Shown piece after piece: positions 48,965 to 62,080 of a DNA stretch of 64,000 nucleotides. This stretch comes from Anoplopoma fimbria (taxonomy: Eukaryota > Chordata > Actinopteri > Perciformes > Anoplopomatidae), in NCBI RefSeq assembly GCF_027596085.1, contig NC_072455.1:4593959-4657958 (forward strand), given 5' to 3'. The position numbers and the translations under genes were made by a program. The notes under the pieces are model-generated. The model searched no databases. It worked only from the letters and a program-made list of their open reading frames with translations, and was not told where the DNA came from. How positions within the stretch are numbered: the stretch's first letter is position 1; each line of letters begins with the position of its first letter.

Positions 48965-50023
48965 CAAACTTTTTTAATCCAAAGTGTAGCTTGCAGTATC
49001 AAACCACTCCCTTTTTGTACATCAAAGAATCCCTTGCTTGTTCTCAGACACACTCAACAACAGTTTTTAGCAAAAAAATGCTAATGGTGACATCACCAAC
49101 CAGAAATCAACAAAAACAGTAAGTTCAAAGGGTTAGGCTGGGGTTTTTCTGTAATTCTGTCCGAAACCACAACTGAAACCAACAATTTGTTAATCTGTAA
49201 TCTTTCGACCTTGTTTTTGGCTCATTCATTGCGACTGATGATTTAAAAAAACAGATCAAAAAGATAAAGTTTCATATTTCAACAAGGTTCCAATACCTAC
49301 ACTACCATACTACTTGCCAGAAAAAAAAAATCATGTCCCAAAATTATGACAATAGAGCTTACTACCAGAGTAATATACATCGCTTCTACGTCACTCCTCT
49401 TCCGTCTAAATATGGTCACCTCCAAAAAAAAAACAAGATGGCGATGGCCAACTCGCCGAACTGGAGGCTTCAAACCGGCAGTCTACAAAGCAATGGGTGA
49501 CCTCACAATAACTAAGTCCCTTTCTTATAAACAGTCTATGGTTGTGACAAAGAACTATCCCAAACAGTACATACTTTGTAACTCCAACTTTCCACCCTTA
49601 TCGTAATCTTTTCATAACTGGGCATCCTACTTGCAAAAAGGAAAAACCTCAGGGCCTGCACCCCCATAGGGTTCTTCAATACATTCTCCCCTGCCACCTA
49701 CGTCAGACACCCAGACTAGCCTGATGGCATGACCTCCACCCTCATCCTCTCCTTCACTGCCATTACTTGTTTGGATTTTTCAAAAGATTCCTCTTATAAT
49801 ATAATCACTTAATAATCATCATTGTGACATGGTCCTTGCTAGTGAAGTGTAAGGCGGATGTGTCCTGACCTTAGAGGACGCACTGTACTCTAGATTGGAA
49901 TCTAGCTCTCGGAATGTACAGCTCAGACTAGGTGAAAGGGATCTCTTTGCATGTCACAATAGTGTCTGGTAAGCTTTGACATGCAACACTTTGTACCAAG
50001 ATCTGTTTTACAAACCCATTGTC
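48965..50023. other. sequence present only in block D
   Basis: Block A runs directly from ATGCTCATTTTAAGC to AAGATAAGAATCTAGTGG, while D has 1.06 kb between. About 49,370-49,520 is a reverse-strand relative of a repeat also at 14,380-14,580 and 51,160-51,400 (words GTGGACTGCCGTTTT and GGCCGTCGCCATCTTTG), a dispersed fish repeat of unassigned class. No gene seen. Confidence 0.6.
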
Positions 50024-50190
50024 AAGATAAGAATCTAGTGGAGACATACCGTCCTGACACTTTGAGTGGCTGACACAAAAATAGTCTCGCTGCTTGAACA
50101 TGAAAACAAAGCATTTGTGCAATAATGTTTTGTTTTGGAAGTTTTCGTACGTGTGTTAGCAAATAGTACTTCTTAGGTTTCAGTGCAGTC

Positions 50191-50287
<97 letters not shown>

Positions 50288-50293
50288 GTGTGA
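50191..50293. repeat. (TG)n microsatellite
   Basis: About 100 bp of TG; counterpart of 13,091-13,203. Confidence 0.97.
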
Positions 50294-52119
50294 GCTTTAA
50301 CAGAGTCTTAACAACCATATATCTGTCAAATAGGAGTAGATAATGGTCATTTACGGTCGTGAAATTTGATGTTAAATATTTTCCAGTGGTGTAACTTAAT
50401 TTCCTCTACCCACTCACACTGACTGATTTTATTTTTACACCGCTACATCCATGCTGCAGATCTTCTTTCTCTCATACACTGCCTACAGTCATTACGAATT
50501 GTTTGGATTATTTTGTAATATATAAATTACCTAAATAAAGAAAATAAATAATTTCCCCATTGTGGGACTAATAAAGGCTTAATTAAATAGAGGGAAGTTC
50601 TTGATATTCAATCGGATGAAAAAGAGACATTTAAGGCAACAATCCTGATTTTTATTTTAAAGCACAACATGTAAGACATGGTAGACGTTACAGAAAAGAG
50701 CCAAGCCGCCACAGAGTTTAAGTAGCCAATGTACACACATAAGAGTTATTTATATCATGGCATCAACACTATATGATGTTCTAGCTTTTCTAAAGTCTTT
50801 CTGGCCTTAGTCAAACTACCCTGTTGAACTAACGCATTAAGGCAGATCACACTATGTGAAAAAGTGACACAAACTTATAAAGAGATTTGTAGAAAAATAT
50901 TTTTTTCTTTCAAAATGTAAAAGCATATTCGACCTCTTTTTGTCATAAAAATCATCCTATCAATAGTTTATACTATGCATAATATGATATATATATTACA
51001 TTATTATATTATATTATATTATATATATATATTTATAACCTTGTTTCTTTTTGTCCAAAGCAGGTGTTGAATTTTCTTTTTTTTTAAAGTTTTGTTGTTT
51101 GAGGATGAAGTTTTTAAAAAACATGATGCATCTGTTTGGGTTTGCTCCAGGTTTTGTATATAAGAAGTAGACGTAGTCATCGTGGCGCAACCCATTGTTT
51201 TGTGGACTGCCGTTTTAAGGCTTCGAGATCGGCGTTTTGGCCGTCGCCATCTTTGATCATGGCCATCGCCATATTGACTTTTTGAAACCAATTATCAGAA
51301 GTAACCATAATTGGAGTGCGGAGGAGTAACGTAGAGACGCCGAATATGGCTCTGGTAGCTCTGGTAGCAGCAGTTACCCGTCAATCACAGTAAGCCCACC
51401 CTAAAGCATACCCTGCTTTATGGTCTATTTGAATCTAAATAGACCATAATAAAATTACAAAAAAATGACTAAATGAACATCATGCTGTTTTGAAGAAGAA
51501 AACAGAGCACAGTATCTTAATTGAGAATATGTTACTTTCAACACGATGAATCAGACATGAGCTCATGTTGTTTGGATGAGCCATCACTTCATTCACCACT
51601 CGTACTATTTCCTGGGGCGGCTGTCGCATGTGCAGACTGATTCAGGTTTTTCTTCTTCTTTGAGCACGTCAGGAGACTGAGAGAAAATAAAAGGTTTTCC
51701 GATCACAAGAACATTTTGTAAGGCAGCAGCGCTTTGAAAATGTCTTTCTCAAGGTTTGGCTGCGGAGTAGTATACCGCTCTGATTAAGTAGAGACTTGTC
51801 AATCACAAGGTAGCTCTCCCAAAAGCATACCTAAGTAAATATGTGTGTGTGAGTGTGTGGCCGTGAATTACTCATGTTGTGGTTACACATTCATATTGTG
51901 GGGACTCACCTTCCTTTTGGGAATAAAATGCAAAACCCATGACCTAAATCATTATGTTTTAGGGTTAAGACTTGGTTTTAGGCTAGGATAACTTTAGGTT
52001 AGGGTTAGGGTTAAGATTAGGGTAAGGGTTAGGATTAGACATGTAGCAGTTACGGTTAGATTTAAGGTAATTCTACAGAAAATGAATGTATGTAATGTCC
52101 TCCAAAGTGACAGAATTTG

Positions 52120-52120
<1 letters not shown>

Positions 52121-52208
<88 letters not shown>

Positions 52209-52215
52209 TGTGTGG
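52121..52215. repeat. (TG)n microsatellite
   Basis: Over 80 bp of TG, much longer than its partner at 15,331-15,366. Confidence 0.97.
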
Positions 52216-54585
52216 ATGTTGGTGTAGATGACACATAGTCTATCCTTCAACTACGTCGCTTGCAGCAGAGGTGTGTACATGTGAGCATGACTACAATAAG
52301 ATTCCTGGCAACAGGTAATTAATATGCCTGTCTAGCGTTTTATGATGCATTTGTTAATTAATGCTACTTTCAGAGACATATTTTAGACTGAAGACCAATA
52401 AATCAGGGACATCTTGTACAATCAGGGTAAATAAAAACAATGTCCCCCATATGGAAAACATGATTTTAGATTAGATAAGTGGTTAAGGTGTGGATTTAGG
52501 GTTAATCAATTAGTGGTTATGGTTAGAGCTTTGGCAAACTTACGGGAAATGAGTTTGTCTAAGTAATGACCTCCTGTAAGTTTACCTTAATAAACGTGTG
52601 TATATGTGTGGGTGTTGGTGTGTTTACTTAAAAAAAACTCAACTATAAAACTGCTTTTAATGAAATATGAGTGTCTCAGTGGTAAAATGCAACTAAGTAC
52701 ATTTACTATCGTACTTAAAGAGCTTATAATCAGTATTTTTTATATTTACAATGTACAAAATGAAAATGTAAATGGGTCCCTTGTAGCGATTAACCTACAG
52801 AGAATTGGCTCCTGCATCTCGGCTTTTTGGAGCTTCAAAGCAAGTTCAGTCTGATCTCTCAGAAATATGTCAAATGACCACGACCTCTTAACAGGCGCAT
52901 TACATGGTTGTGGCTTCTTAAAAATAAATAAATCTATGTGATTATGCACACTCAAAGTTATAAACAGTGAGAAAGACTGCTTATGGTGGGCGGTGGTGGA
53001 TGGGTTAAACAAACACAGGACTTTCAACCAGCAGGGCGGTGTTTGTGTTTAAAAGTGTTGTTGAGTTATTGTGATATTTTACAGCTTTTGCAGCTGAAAC
53101 GTCACGTTAAACTGTTTCCATGGTGGCAGAACGTCATTTTAACTCATCAAATACCACAACTACGTTATTTGCTTTGAAGAGGTAGTTAAGTGTAGTATAT
53201 CTGTGATTCACATTGCTGAGCTCCAGCTCATTGTTGAACTGGTTGGCCCACTATTTTACTGTTTGCTTTCACGCTCCCCACGTGCATGACACAGTTTTCA
53301 GAAGAAACAAAAGCTACAAAACCCCACTGTACTCCACCCTGGAGACGAGCTGGAGAACATAGTGGACCATTTAGAAGTTAAAGAGACAGGTATAAGTTTC
53401 ACCATGCTGACCAAAAAAAACACTTACATTTAGGTACAATTTTCTGGTACCTATGCTTCTTCTCCTTTAGTTATTTTTCATTCCACAACATTTTATGATA
53501 GCTTTGGATACTGCAGATAAAGATTGTACATGCAAATCATATGATCAGCTTATTAAATGGGATGCATTTTTACATAACTACTGTACAGTATAAAAAATAC
53601 TTATAATTTACAACATTAAGATGCGTCTTACATGTAAAGGAATCCTATAAAATGTCATAGTGTGACACTCACAGGAGACAATTTTTCTGAATTGTGAGTC
53701 ATTTTACAATTGATACTTTAAGCACATTCAACGAGTAACTTTAGTGTCCTTTTTCAATGCATGACTTTTAATATATATATGTACTGGGTATATGTACTTC
53801 AGTAAAGGATCTGAGTGTTTTGTCTTCTAGAGCGTCAGCTGAAAGGAAACAATGCCTCTCTGAAACAACGCCTTGATCAAATCTTATTTGGCAGACTTCT
53901 CTCTGTAAAACGTAGACGCATTTTTTTATTTTTATTCTTCTGAACAGGTTTGTTTTCCTTCGCTGAGCTAATGTGCATCGGAGCAGAAAAAAAAAACACA
54001 CAAGGGGGGAGAGGTGGGGTGCTGGATCACACCATTTTTAAGAAACAGAAACCAACAACTTTTTGGCACCTGTCATGTCAATCAATCAAATAAGCATCAA
54101 AATCTATTCTAAAATTGCCTTAAAAGCCTACGACTGTCAACTCACCTGTTTCCTAAATCCCCAAATCCTTCTTCTGTATGTGAATTTTGCACATATATGT
54201 GTATGTGTGAAGACCTTTATGCATATTAAACAACAGTTTTGTCCTGAATCATCAGTTACATCTTGTTGGTCTCGAAACAGTTACAATAATTGAACATACT
54301 TCATTATTTTCATAATATTCATTTATAATTGTATTTTTGTTACACAGAAATACAAACATATTTATTTGTCCTGAACTATGTATTATCACGTCGCTGCTGC
54401 TCAAATAATGGGATAATGTGTTTTAGCATGTGAATGAAACGTTTCAGTACGATTTGGTTCGCCTTCACCATTAAATTCCTGCACGATTCTGTCTACTCGA
54501 CAGGGTCGAATTGTGTGTAACAAAATAAAGTAAACACGCAGGGAGGAGCTTAACAGTTAACACAGGTATGACTAAACCCCCAGCG

Positions 54586-54617
54586 AACAAGGAGTGTCTT
54601 GTCTGTGAGTATTTAAC
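54586..54617 (+). promoter_or_regulatory. putative core promoter of TRIM gene D
   Basis: Same AACAAGGAGTGTCT...TATTTAA block (TATTTAA 54,610-54,616), 44 bp before the start codon; the GAAACGTTTC palindrome is at 54,436-54,445. Confidence 0.5.
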
Positions 54618-54653
54618 ATCTGCGCCTGATGAAGGACGATCATAACACTCAGC

Positions 54654-57600
54654 ATGACATCCCAAAAGGGTAAGTCGATATTGATATGAGTCTAAGACAA
54701 AAAAAACTATTTCATTTAAAATGCATTTTACAGTTTGATGAATAAGTAAATATATTAATGGCATTGATGATTTGAAAGAATTAAGAAATAGCTGAATGGA
54801 AGAGGTTTCATGGCTTTAGATTTACTGGCAACTACAATATAAATACTGTATAATTATAAATATTCAGTTTTTACAGGTGTTTTCTGATTGTGAAAGTAAT
54901 GTGAATTGGTTTTCTTTGACACTTTTGATGTGTTATTTTTCCAGTTGCAAACATGGCCCTTGCACTGCCGTTGGATGATCAGTTCAAGTGCTGCATCTGT
55001 CAGGACATCTTCACCGACCCAACATCCCTCGCATGTGGTCACAACTTTTGCATGGACTGCATCGAGGGCTTCTGGGATACAAAGACAGAGCCTGAGTGTC
55101 CGCTGTGCAAAGAGACATTCAGACAACGCCCACAGCTCAGGATCAACGTGGGATATGCTGAAATCATTGAACTCTTTAAAAGGTTTGTTATTGAACACTA
55201 CCTCTCTCACATTTTTTTAAGCAAGCCATATTGAAAAAGTTTCAATATAATTGAGATTTAACAGAATTGTATTATAATCAAAAGGTCTCAAATGGAGTCC
55301 CAACCCCAACTTTTGGAGGCTGACGAAGTTCCCTGTGACATCTGCTGCGGAGACAAATCACCGTCGGTCAAGTCGTGTCTGACGTGCTTGGAATCATATT
55401 GTGAATTTCACCTCGCACCACACCTGAGGGAAGCAGCCCTGCAGACACACCAGCTGATGGATTCGGACAGTTTCATCGCCAGTCATCTCTGCAGAAAACA
55501 CAAGAAGCCGCTGACGATGTTCTGCAAGAGCGACCAGAAGCCTGTTTGTGTGAAATGCACAGAGAGGGAACATAAACGGCACAACTTAGTGCCCATTGAG
55601 GAGGAGAGGAAGAGGGTCAAGGTGAGAGAACTGTTCTTTTAGGGGTCATCTGCCTTTAAACTCTGCCGATTACATATACTTTTTAATTCATTTTACTTGA
55701 TTTTCTCTTGTACGTAGAAATACTTTTCTGTATTTTGAATTTCTTAAGTGAGAAAAAGTAACTAAATCAACTAATATATTAAATTAGAAGGCTTTAAACC
55801 TTTTTTCTCTCAGCTGATTTTCTGTGCAGCACATGACAAAACAATTTACACTTAAATTAAACATTTTTGACCTTTTGCAGACTTCTTTGAGGGACACGAA
55901 GACCAGCATTAAACAGATGATTCGTGCCAGATGGACAAAAATGGAGCAGATAAAAACTTCTATGGATCGAAGCAAAGTAAGTTCATGCATTTTCTAAAAG
56001 GGCTAACTTCAAAAATCGGTGAAATCCACTGTGCAATACAATAATTCTTCCGTCTGTATATATAATATTTTAGTTATTGTGGATTTTTTACTTTTTTTAT
56101 TTATTTAATATTCTTTACTTTGCTATTACTTACCTACTGACATGCTTGTTTTGATCTTGTTTTATTTTAATATGTCTCTTGTTTGCACTATCTTCTCTGC
56201 TGCTGTGATCCTGCAAATCCTGCAAATTTCCCCGATGCGGGACTAATAAAGGATTATCTTAACTTATTTTAAATGGTCACGTTTGTTTTTATCTGTAAGA
56301 TTAAACGTTTCTATCGTTTCAATCGACAGGAAATCACAGAAAGGGAGATACAGGGCAGTGCTAAGGTCTGCAGCTTGCTGATAACCGCCATCCAGAGACA
56401 CCAGGCCAGGCTGGCGGAGGAGCTGGAGAAGAAGCATGAAGAAGCCGAGAGGAGAGCTGAGGAGATATTCCAGGAGCTGCAGCAGGAAGTCCACGAGCTG
56501 CAGATGAGGGGCATCGAGCTGAAGCATCTAGAGAACACTCAGAGCCCCGTTCAACTCCTGCAGGTTAGATACCTGAAATTAATTGCATAATTTCTGTGCA
56601 GCCTCAACGTTTCAACAACCGTCCAACGTTTTTAAACCTGTGCGACCTAATCTAATCTAAACCTAATCTTCTCATTATTATTTTCTTCATTTTAGAGTTT
56701 CCTGTCTCTAAATCGACTCCCATCCACCAGAGATTGGTCTGACGTCACAGTCTACTCTGATAACTGCATGGGAACGGTGACGAGAGCCTTCTCCAAGCTC
56801 GTCGACATCTGCCAGGATCTTTCGGACAAACTGTCTGCAGATGGTCAGTAGTCTTTTGGCAGAAAATGATTATCTACTCACAAAGATTTTTGTGAAAATC
56901 AGTGCATGAAAATAACATTTTTCTTTTTCTCTTTTGCAGAAGCAGACAAGCTGAATGAATATGCAGGTATGTTCACAGTCCCACGTCCATCATAGTTTTA
57001 CCTTGATTAGCTTCTCTTCTTATGACCTGACTCACGTTTTTTCTTCTTTGTTTCTGCAGTCGGTGTCACTCTGGACCCTGAGACTGCTTCAGGCTGGCTC
57101 GTCCTGTCTCCAGACAGAAAGAAGGTATTGTCTGATTTCTATGATCATTATATTAAATGTGTGAAGGGCACAGTTTTACTAGGAAACTAAAAGTTCTTCA
57201 GAATAGTTTGGATTTTTCTTATTGTAAGAGTTGAGCATTTTCTCTGCTGTGCTCCATTTTACTGTAATGAGATTTGAAGTAATGTCACATTTTCATGAAT
57301 GTGAGAATCCACTGCAAAGAGGCTAACAATTATGATTTGAATATAATATGACTAGACGATTAATTATGGAAATTTGAAGATGATGATAACAATGATTATG
57401 TTGGTCCACAGGTGACTGTCAGCAGCCAGAGGAATAGTCTACTCCCAGACAATCCTCGGCGTTTCAACTCCTGCGTCTGTGTTTTGGGCAAACAAACCTT
57501 TGCATCTGGAAGACGCTACTGGGTTGTTCAGGTAAGGAGATCAGAAACAGGAAAGCAGTGCACTTAAACAAATCAAATTGAATGTATCCGACCACCACAG

Positions 57601-58191
57601 AAGAACATCAGCATCTAAAGACTAGTTATACACAGTTAATATAATACAACCTCTAACTGAATCAAGTTCAACTTAAGGAAATCAAACACAATCGGCCTAT
57701 TGTGAATCATGAATACATTTTTTATTATGGTGAAGCGTTTCTTTTAAAACAAGCATGCATGTCTGATTATGTCATTTGTGTTTTCAGGTTGGAAACAAAA
57801 CAGACTGGGATCTTGGCGTGACCAGGGAGTCCATCAACAGGAAGGGGTCATCTCGGTGCGTCCTGAACACGGTTACTGGGCGATCTGTCGGCGGAAAGGC
57901 GACAGTCTCACCGCCTGCGCCGGCCCCTCGGTCGCCCTCCGCCTCCAGAAAACCCCCCAGAAAGTGGGCGTGTTCCTGGACTACGAGGAAGGATCGGTGT
58001 CCTTCTACGACGCGGAGGCAAAGACCCACATTTACACGTACAGCGGGTGTGACTTCAATGAGCCCCTTAACCCGTACTTCAACCCCTGTGTTCAAGATGA
58101 AGGGAAGAACACCGCCCCGTTGATCATCTGTCCTCTTGAGGAACGAGTCAGAGAAGGACAGGACATTACCATTGAGTCAGTTATGTCATGA
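54654..58191 (+). CDS. TRIM gene D: RING, two B-boxes, coiled coil, PRY-SPRY; single 1-nt loss in last exon
   Basis: Exons: 54654-54669, 54945-55182, 55285-55621, 55881-55976, 56330-56563, 56696-56843, 56940-56966, 57060-57124, 57412-57531, 57788-58191. The protein is nearly identical to A, with all RING and B-box ligands present; visible changes include LNK to RSK at the end of exon 4 and EEMF to EEIF in the coiled coil. It is the least damaged of the four complete copies: the only lesion seen is G5 to G4 at 57844-57847, which shifts the frame after SINRKG and gives a stop at 58121-58123. If that run were really five G, the gene would code an intact protein of about 561 residues. Predicted role: ubiquitin E3 ligase with a B30.2 recognition domain, possibly in innate immunity by family analogy. 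Confidence 0.87.
56078..56267 (+). mobile_element. non-LTR retroposon 3' end in intron 4 of gene D
   Basis: Same insertion as 19,241-19,430 in gene A, so it predates the A/D duplication. Confidence 0.7.
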
Positions 58192-58509
58192 GTCATAAGA
58201 AAGGATGAGGCTTACTGATGTCAAACATTTTGTTTATACACTGTATATAATTCTATATTTATTTTACTTGACTAATATTTTATCAACTCTGGACTGCAAC
58301 AAGCTAAATGTCACACCTTGCCTTTGCACACACTTTTACTGCCTAAAAGATGGCAGCAATGTTTACATTATTCCTGAATGGTTTTCAAACCCATGTGTAT
58401 ATAAATGTAGCCTATATTAAAATGCTCTAAATGTTGCATGAACTGTGCAATTTCATGACGTTGCCTAAATGAGCAATTTATCACTCAAGATACAAATTGT
58501 TTAACTGCA

Positions 58510-58515
58510 AATAAA
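58510..58515 (+). terminator. poly(A) signal AATAAA of TRIM gene D
   Basis: AATAAA 319 bp after the nominal stop, and only about 60 bp before the LTR remnant and array 2. Confidence 0.6.
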
Positions 58516-58575
58516 ATATATATTTCGAAAATTTTGAGAGAAGCAATTCATTTGTCATTTCCAATGACACTGTAC

Positions 58576-58592
58576 TGTCACAATCCGTGACA
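58576..58592 (+). mobile_element. 17-bp remnant of the LTR (both ends, interior deleted)
   Basis: TGTCAC is joined directly to AATCCGTGACA, the first 6 and last 11 bases of the LTR seen whole at 22,081-22,633. With its flanks it forms a perfect 10-bp inverted repeat, GTACTGTCAC at 58,572-58,581 and GTGACAGTAC at 58,587-58,596. Confidence 0.75.
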
Positions 58593-58610
58593 GTACGATC
58601 TGGCCCCGAC

Positions 58611-58795
58611 ATGGACCCAGCGTTCAACACCTCGTCACGTTCGACCCAGGTTGTCACCAACACCGCTGACGTTCGCCACGCCGTGGCGAGCAGCAACCAG
58701 GCCTGGACTGCCCTGTTTATCCAGGTTCAGCAGCTCACGACGCCATTTCGCAGACCTTCGCGCAGCCTGTCCCTAGGCTTGTCTTGACGGCTTTC
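58611..58795 (+). pseudogene. gag-start module, array 2 copy 1, defective
   Basis: Carries the same 39-nt in-frame deletion and the same 1-nt loss (CTCACGACGCC) as the first module of array 1. Confidence 0.75.
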
Positions 58796-60605
58796 CTGAC
58801 TGTGCCTGTCTCCCCGGCTATCCAGACTGCGCCTGTCTCCCCGGCTTTCCAGACTGCGCCTGTCTCGCCGGCTATCCAGACTGCACCTGTCTCGACTCCT
58901 GTCCCATCGGCGCCCCTGCCGACTCCTGTCCCGTCGGTGCCCCTGCCGACTCCTGTCCCGTCGGTGCCCCAGCCGACTCCTGACCCTTCGGTGTTCCGGC
59001 CAACTCCTGACCCGTCGGTGTTCCGGCCAACTCCTGACCCGTCGGCGTTCCGGCCGACTCCTGACCCATAGGCGCCCCTGCCGACTCCTGTCCAGTCGGC
59101 TTTCCTGCCGACTCCTTCACCTCCTGACCCGTCGGCTTTCCTGCCGACTCCTTCACCTCCTGACCCGTCGGCTTTCCTGCCGACTCCTGCACCTCAAGAA
59201 CAGTCGGCGCTCTGGCCGACTCCTGTACCTCCTGATCCGTCGGCGCTCCAGCCGACTCCTTCACCTCCTGACCCGTCGGCTTTCCTGCCTACTCCTTCAC
59301 CTCCTGACATGTCGGCTTTCCTGCCGACTCCTTCAACTCCTGACCTGTCGGCTTTCCTGCCGACTCCTTCATCTACTGACCCGTCGGCTTTCATGCCGAT
59401 TCCTTCAACTACTGACCAGTCGGCTTTCCTGCCGATTCCTTCAACTACTGACCAGTCGGCTTTCCTGCCGACTCCTTCACCTACTGACCAGTCGGCTTTC
59501 CTGCCGATTCCTTCAACTACTGACCAGTCGGCTTTCCTGCCGACTCCTTCACCTACTGATCCGTCGGCTTTCCTGCCGACTCCTTCACCTCCTGACCCGT
59601 CGGCTTTCCTGCCGACTCCTTCACCTACTGACCCGATTCCTTCAACTACTGCCGACTCCTTCACCTCCTGACCCGTCGGCTTTCCTGCCGACTCCTTCAC
59701 CTCCTGACCCGTCGGCTTTCCTGCCGACTCCTTCACCTACTGACCCGATTCCTTCAACTACTGCCGACCGACTCCTCCTGACCCTCGGCTTTCTGCCGAC
59801 TCCTTCCAGACTGACCCGATTCCTTCAACTATTCCTGACCAGTCGGCTTTCCTGCCGATTCCTTCAACTACTGACCAGTCGGCTTTCCTGCCGACTCCTT
59901 CACCCTGATCCGTCGGCTTTCCTGCCGACTCCTTCACCTCCTGCCCGTCGGCTTTCCTGCCGACTCCTTCACCTACTGATCCGTCCGGCTTTCCTGCCGA
60001 CTCCTTCACCTCCTGACCCGTCGGCTTTCCTGCCGACTCCTTCACCTACTGACCCGGACTCCTCCTTCAGTCGGCTACTGCCGACTCCTTCACCTCCTGA
60101 CCCGTCGGCTTTCCTGCCGACTCCTTCACCTCCTGACCCGTCGGCTTTCCTGCCGACTCCTTCACCTACTGACCCGATTCCTTCAACTACTGCCGACTCC
60201 TTCACCTCCTGACCCGTTGGCTTTCATGCCGACTCCTTCACCTACTGACCAGTTGGCTTTCCTGCCGACCTTCCTTGCCGACTCCTTCCTGACCCGTCGG
60301 CTTTCCTGCCGACTCCTTCACCTACTGACCAGTCGGCTTTCCTGCCGACTCCTTCCTCCTGACCCGTCGGCTCCTGCCGACCCGTCGGCTTTCCTGCCGA
60401 CTCCTTCACCTCCTGACCCGTCGGCTTTCCTGCCGACTCCTTCACCCTGAACCGTCGGCTTTCCTGGCAGACTCCTGCACCGCCCGTCCCGTCGGCGCCA
60501 CGGCCAACTCCAGTCCCGGCAGGGCAGCAGCCTTCCCCGGGTCCCGTCCCGGCTGGGTCGCAGCCTTCCCCAGGTCCCGTCCTGGTCCTACGATCTGGCC
60601 CCGAC

Positions 60606-60930
60606 ATGGACCCAGCGTTCAACACCTCGTCACAGGCCCGGTTCGGGTTCATTGAAGAGGCGCTCCAGAGACACGTGACAAAGGATGTCACCAACACCGC
60701 TGACGTTCGCCACGCCGTGGCGAGCAGCAACCAGGCCTGGACTGCCCTGTTTATCCAGGTTCAGCAGCTCACGACAGCCATTTCGCAGACCTTCGCGCAG
60801 CCTGTCCCTAAGCTTGTCTTGCCGGCTTTCCTGACTGTGCCTGTCTCCCCGGCTATCCAGACTGCGCCTGTCTCCCCGGCTTTCCAGACTGCGCCTGTCT
60901 CGCCGGCTATCCAGACTGCACCTGTCTCGC
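60606..60930 (+). CDS. gag-start-like module, array 2 copy 2, open
   Basis: Module core matches 23,881 (HVTKDVTNTADVRHAVASS). The open frame runs on through minisatellite in mixed frames and the next module region to 62,228 (540 codons). Much of that length switches frame relative to the repeat unit, so it is probably not one designed protein. Confidence 0.5.
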
Positions 60931-61756
60931 TCCCGGCTTCCCGACCGACTCCTGTCCGCTGGCTTCCCTGCCGACTCCTGACCAGTCGGGCATCCCTGCC
61001 GACTCCTGTCCCGGCCGCCGACTCCTGTCGGCATCCCGTCGCTCCTGGCCTCCTCCTGACCCGTCGGCTTTCCTCCCTTCTCCTTCACCTCCTGACCAGT
61101 CGGCTTTCCTGCCGACTCCTTCACCTCCTGACCCGTCGGCTTTCCTGCCGACTCCTTCCTGACCGTCCTGACCCGTCGGCTTTCCTGCCGACTCCTTCAC
61201 CTCCTGACCCGTCGGCTTTCCTGCCGACTCCTTCACCTACTGACCCGTCGGCTTTCATGCCGACTCCTTCACCTACTGACCAGTCGGCTTTCCTGCCGAC
61301 TCCTTCATCTACTGACCCGTCGGCTTTCATGCCGACTCCTTCACCTACTGACCAGTCAGCTTTCCTGCCGACTCCTTCATCTACTGACCCGTCGGCTTTC
61401 ATGCCGACTCCTTCACCTACTGACCAGTCGGCTTTCCTGCCGACTCCTTCACCTCCTGACCGTCGGCTTTCCTGCCGACTCCTTCACCTCCTGACCCGTC
61501 GACTTTCATGCCGACTCCTTCACCTACTGACCAGTCGGCTTTCCTGCCGACTCCTTCACCTCCTGACCCGTCGGCTTTCCTGCCGACTCCTGCACCTCAA
61601 GAACCGTCGGCGCTCCGGCAGACTCCTGCACCGCCCGTCCCGTCGGCGCCACGGCCAGCTCCAGTCCCGGCTGGGCAGCAGCCTTCCCCGGGTCCCGTCC
61701 CGGTTGGGTCGCAGCCTTCCCCAGGTCCCGTCCTGGTCCTACGATCTGGCCCCGAC

Positions 61757-62080
61757 ATGGACCCAGCGTTCAACACCTCGTCACAGGCCCGGTTCGGGTT
61801 CATTGAAGGCGCTCCAGAGACACGTGACCAAGGATTTCACCAACACCGCTGACGTTCGCCACGCCGTGGCGAGCAGCAACCAGGCCTGGACTGCCCTGTT
61901 TATCCAGGTTCAGCAGCTCACGACAGCCATTTCGCAGACCTTCGCGCAGCCTGTCCCTAAGCTTGTCTTGCCGGCTTTCCTGACTGTGCCTGTCTCCCCG
62001 GCTATCCAGACTGCGCCTGTCTCCCCGGCTTTCCAGACTGCGCCTGTCTCGCCGGCTATCCAGACTGCACCTGTCTCGCT
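61757..62080 (+). pseudogene. gag-start-like module, array 2 copy 3, frameshifted
   Basis: Lost two bases at ATTGAAGGCGCTCC (ATTGAAGAGGCGCTCC elsewhere) and has TTC for GTC in the KDVTN stretch. Confidence 0.65.

Larger units (their letters stand above)
47715..58560. repeat. segmental duplication, block D (copy of block A)
   Basis: Matches 11,777-21,723 in order. The left junction is at a short shared A-rich word. The right end stops at GCAATTCATTTGTCATTT, after which the array begins with a 15-bp filler. In 47,715-54,580 no gene was recognised. It holds (TG)n runs, the D-only 1.06 kb at 48,965-50,023, and the same hAT-like ends as A. Confidence 0.92.

Noticed and set aside
49346..49606. 86-codon frame in the D-only segment
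   Set aside because: It overlaps a dispersed repeat (relative at 14,380-14,580) and has no recognisable domain.
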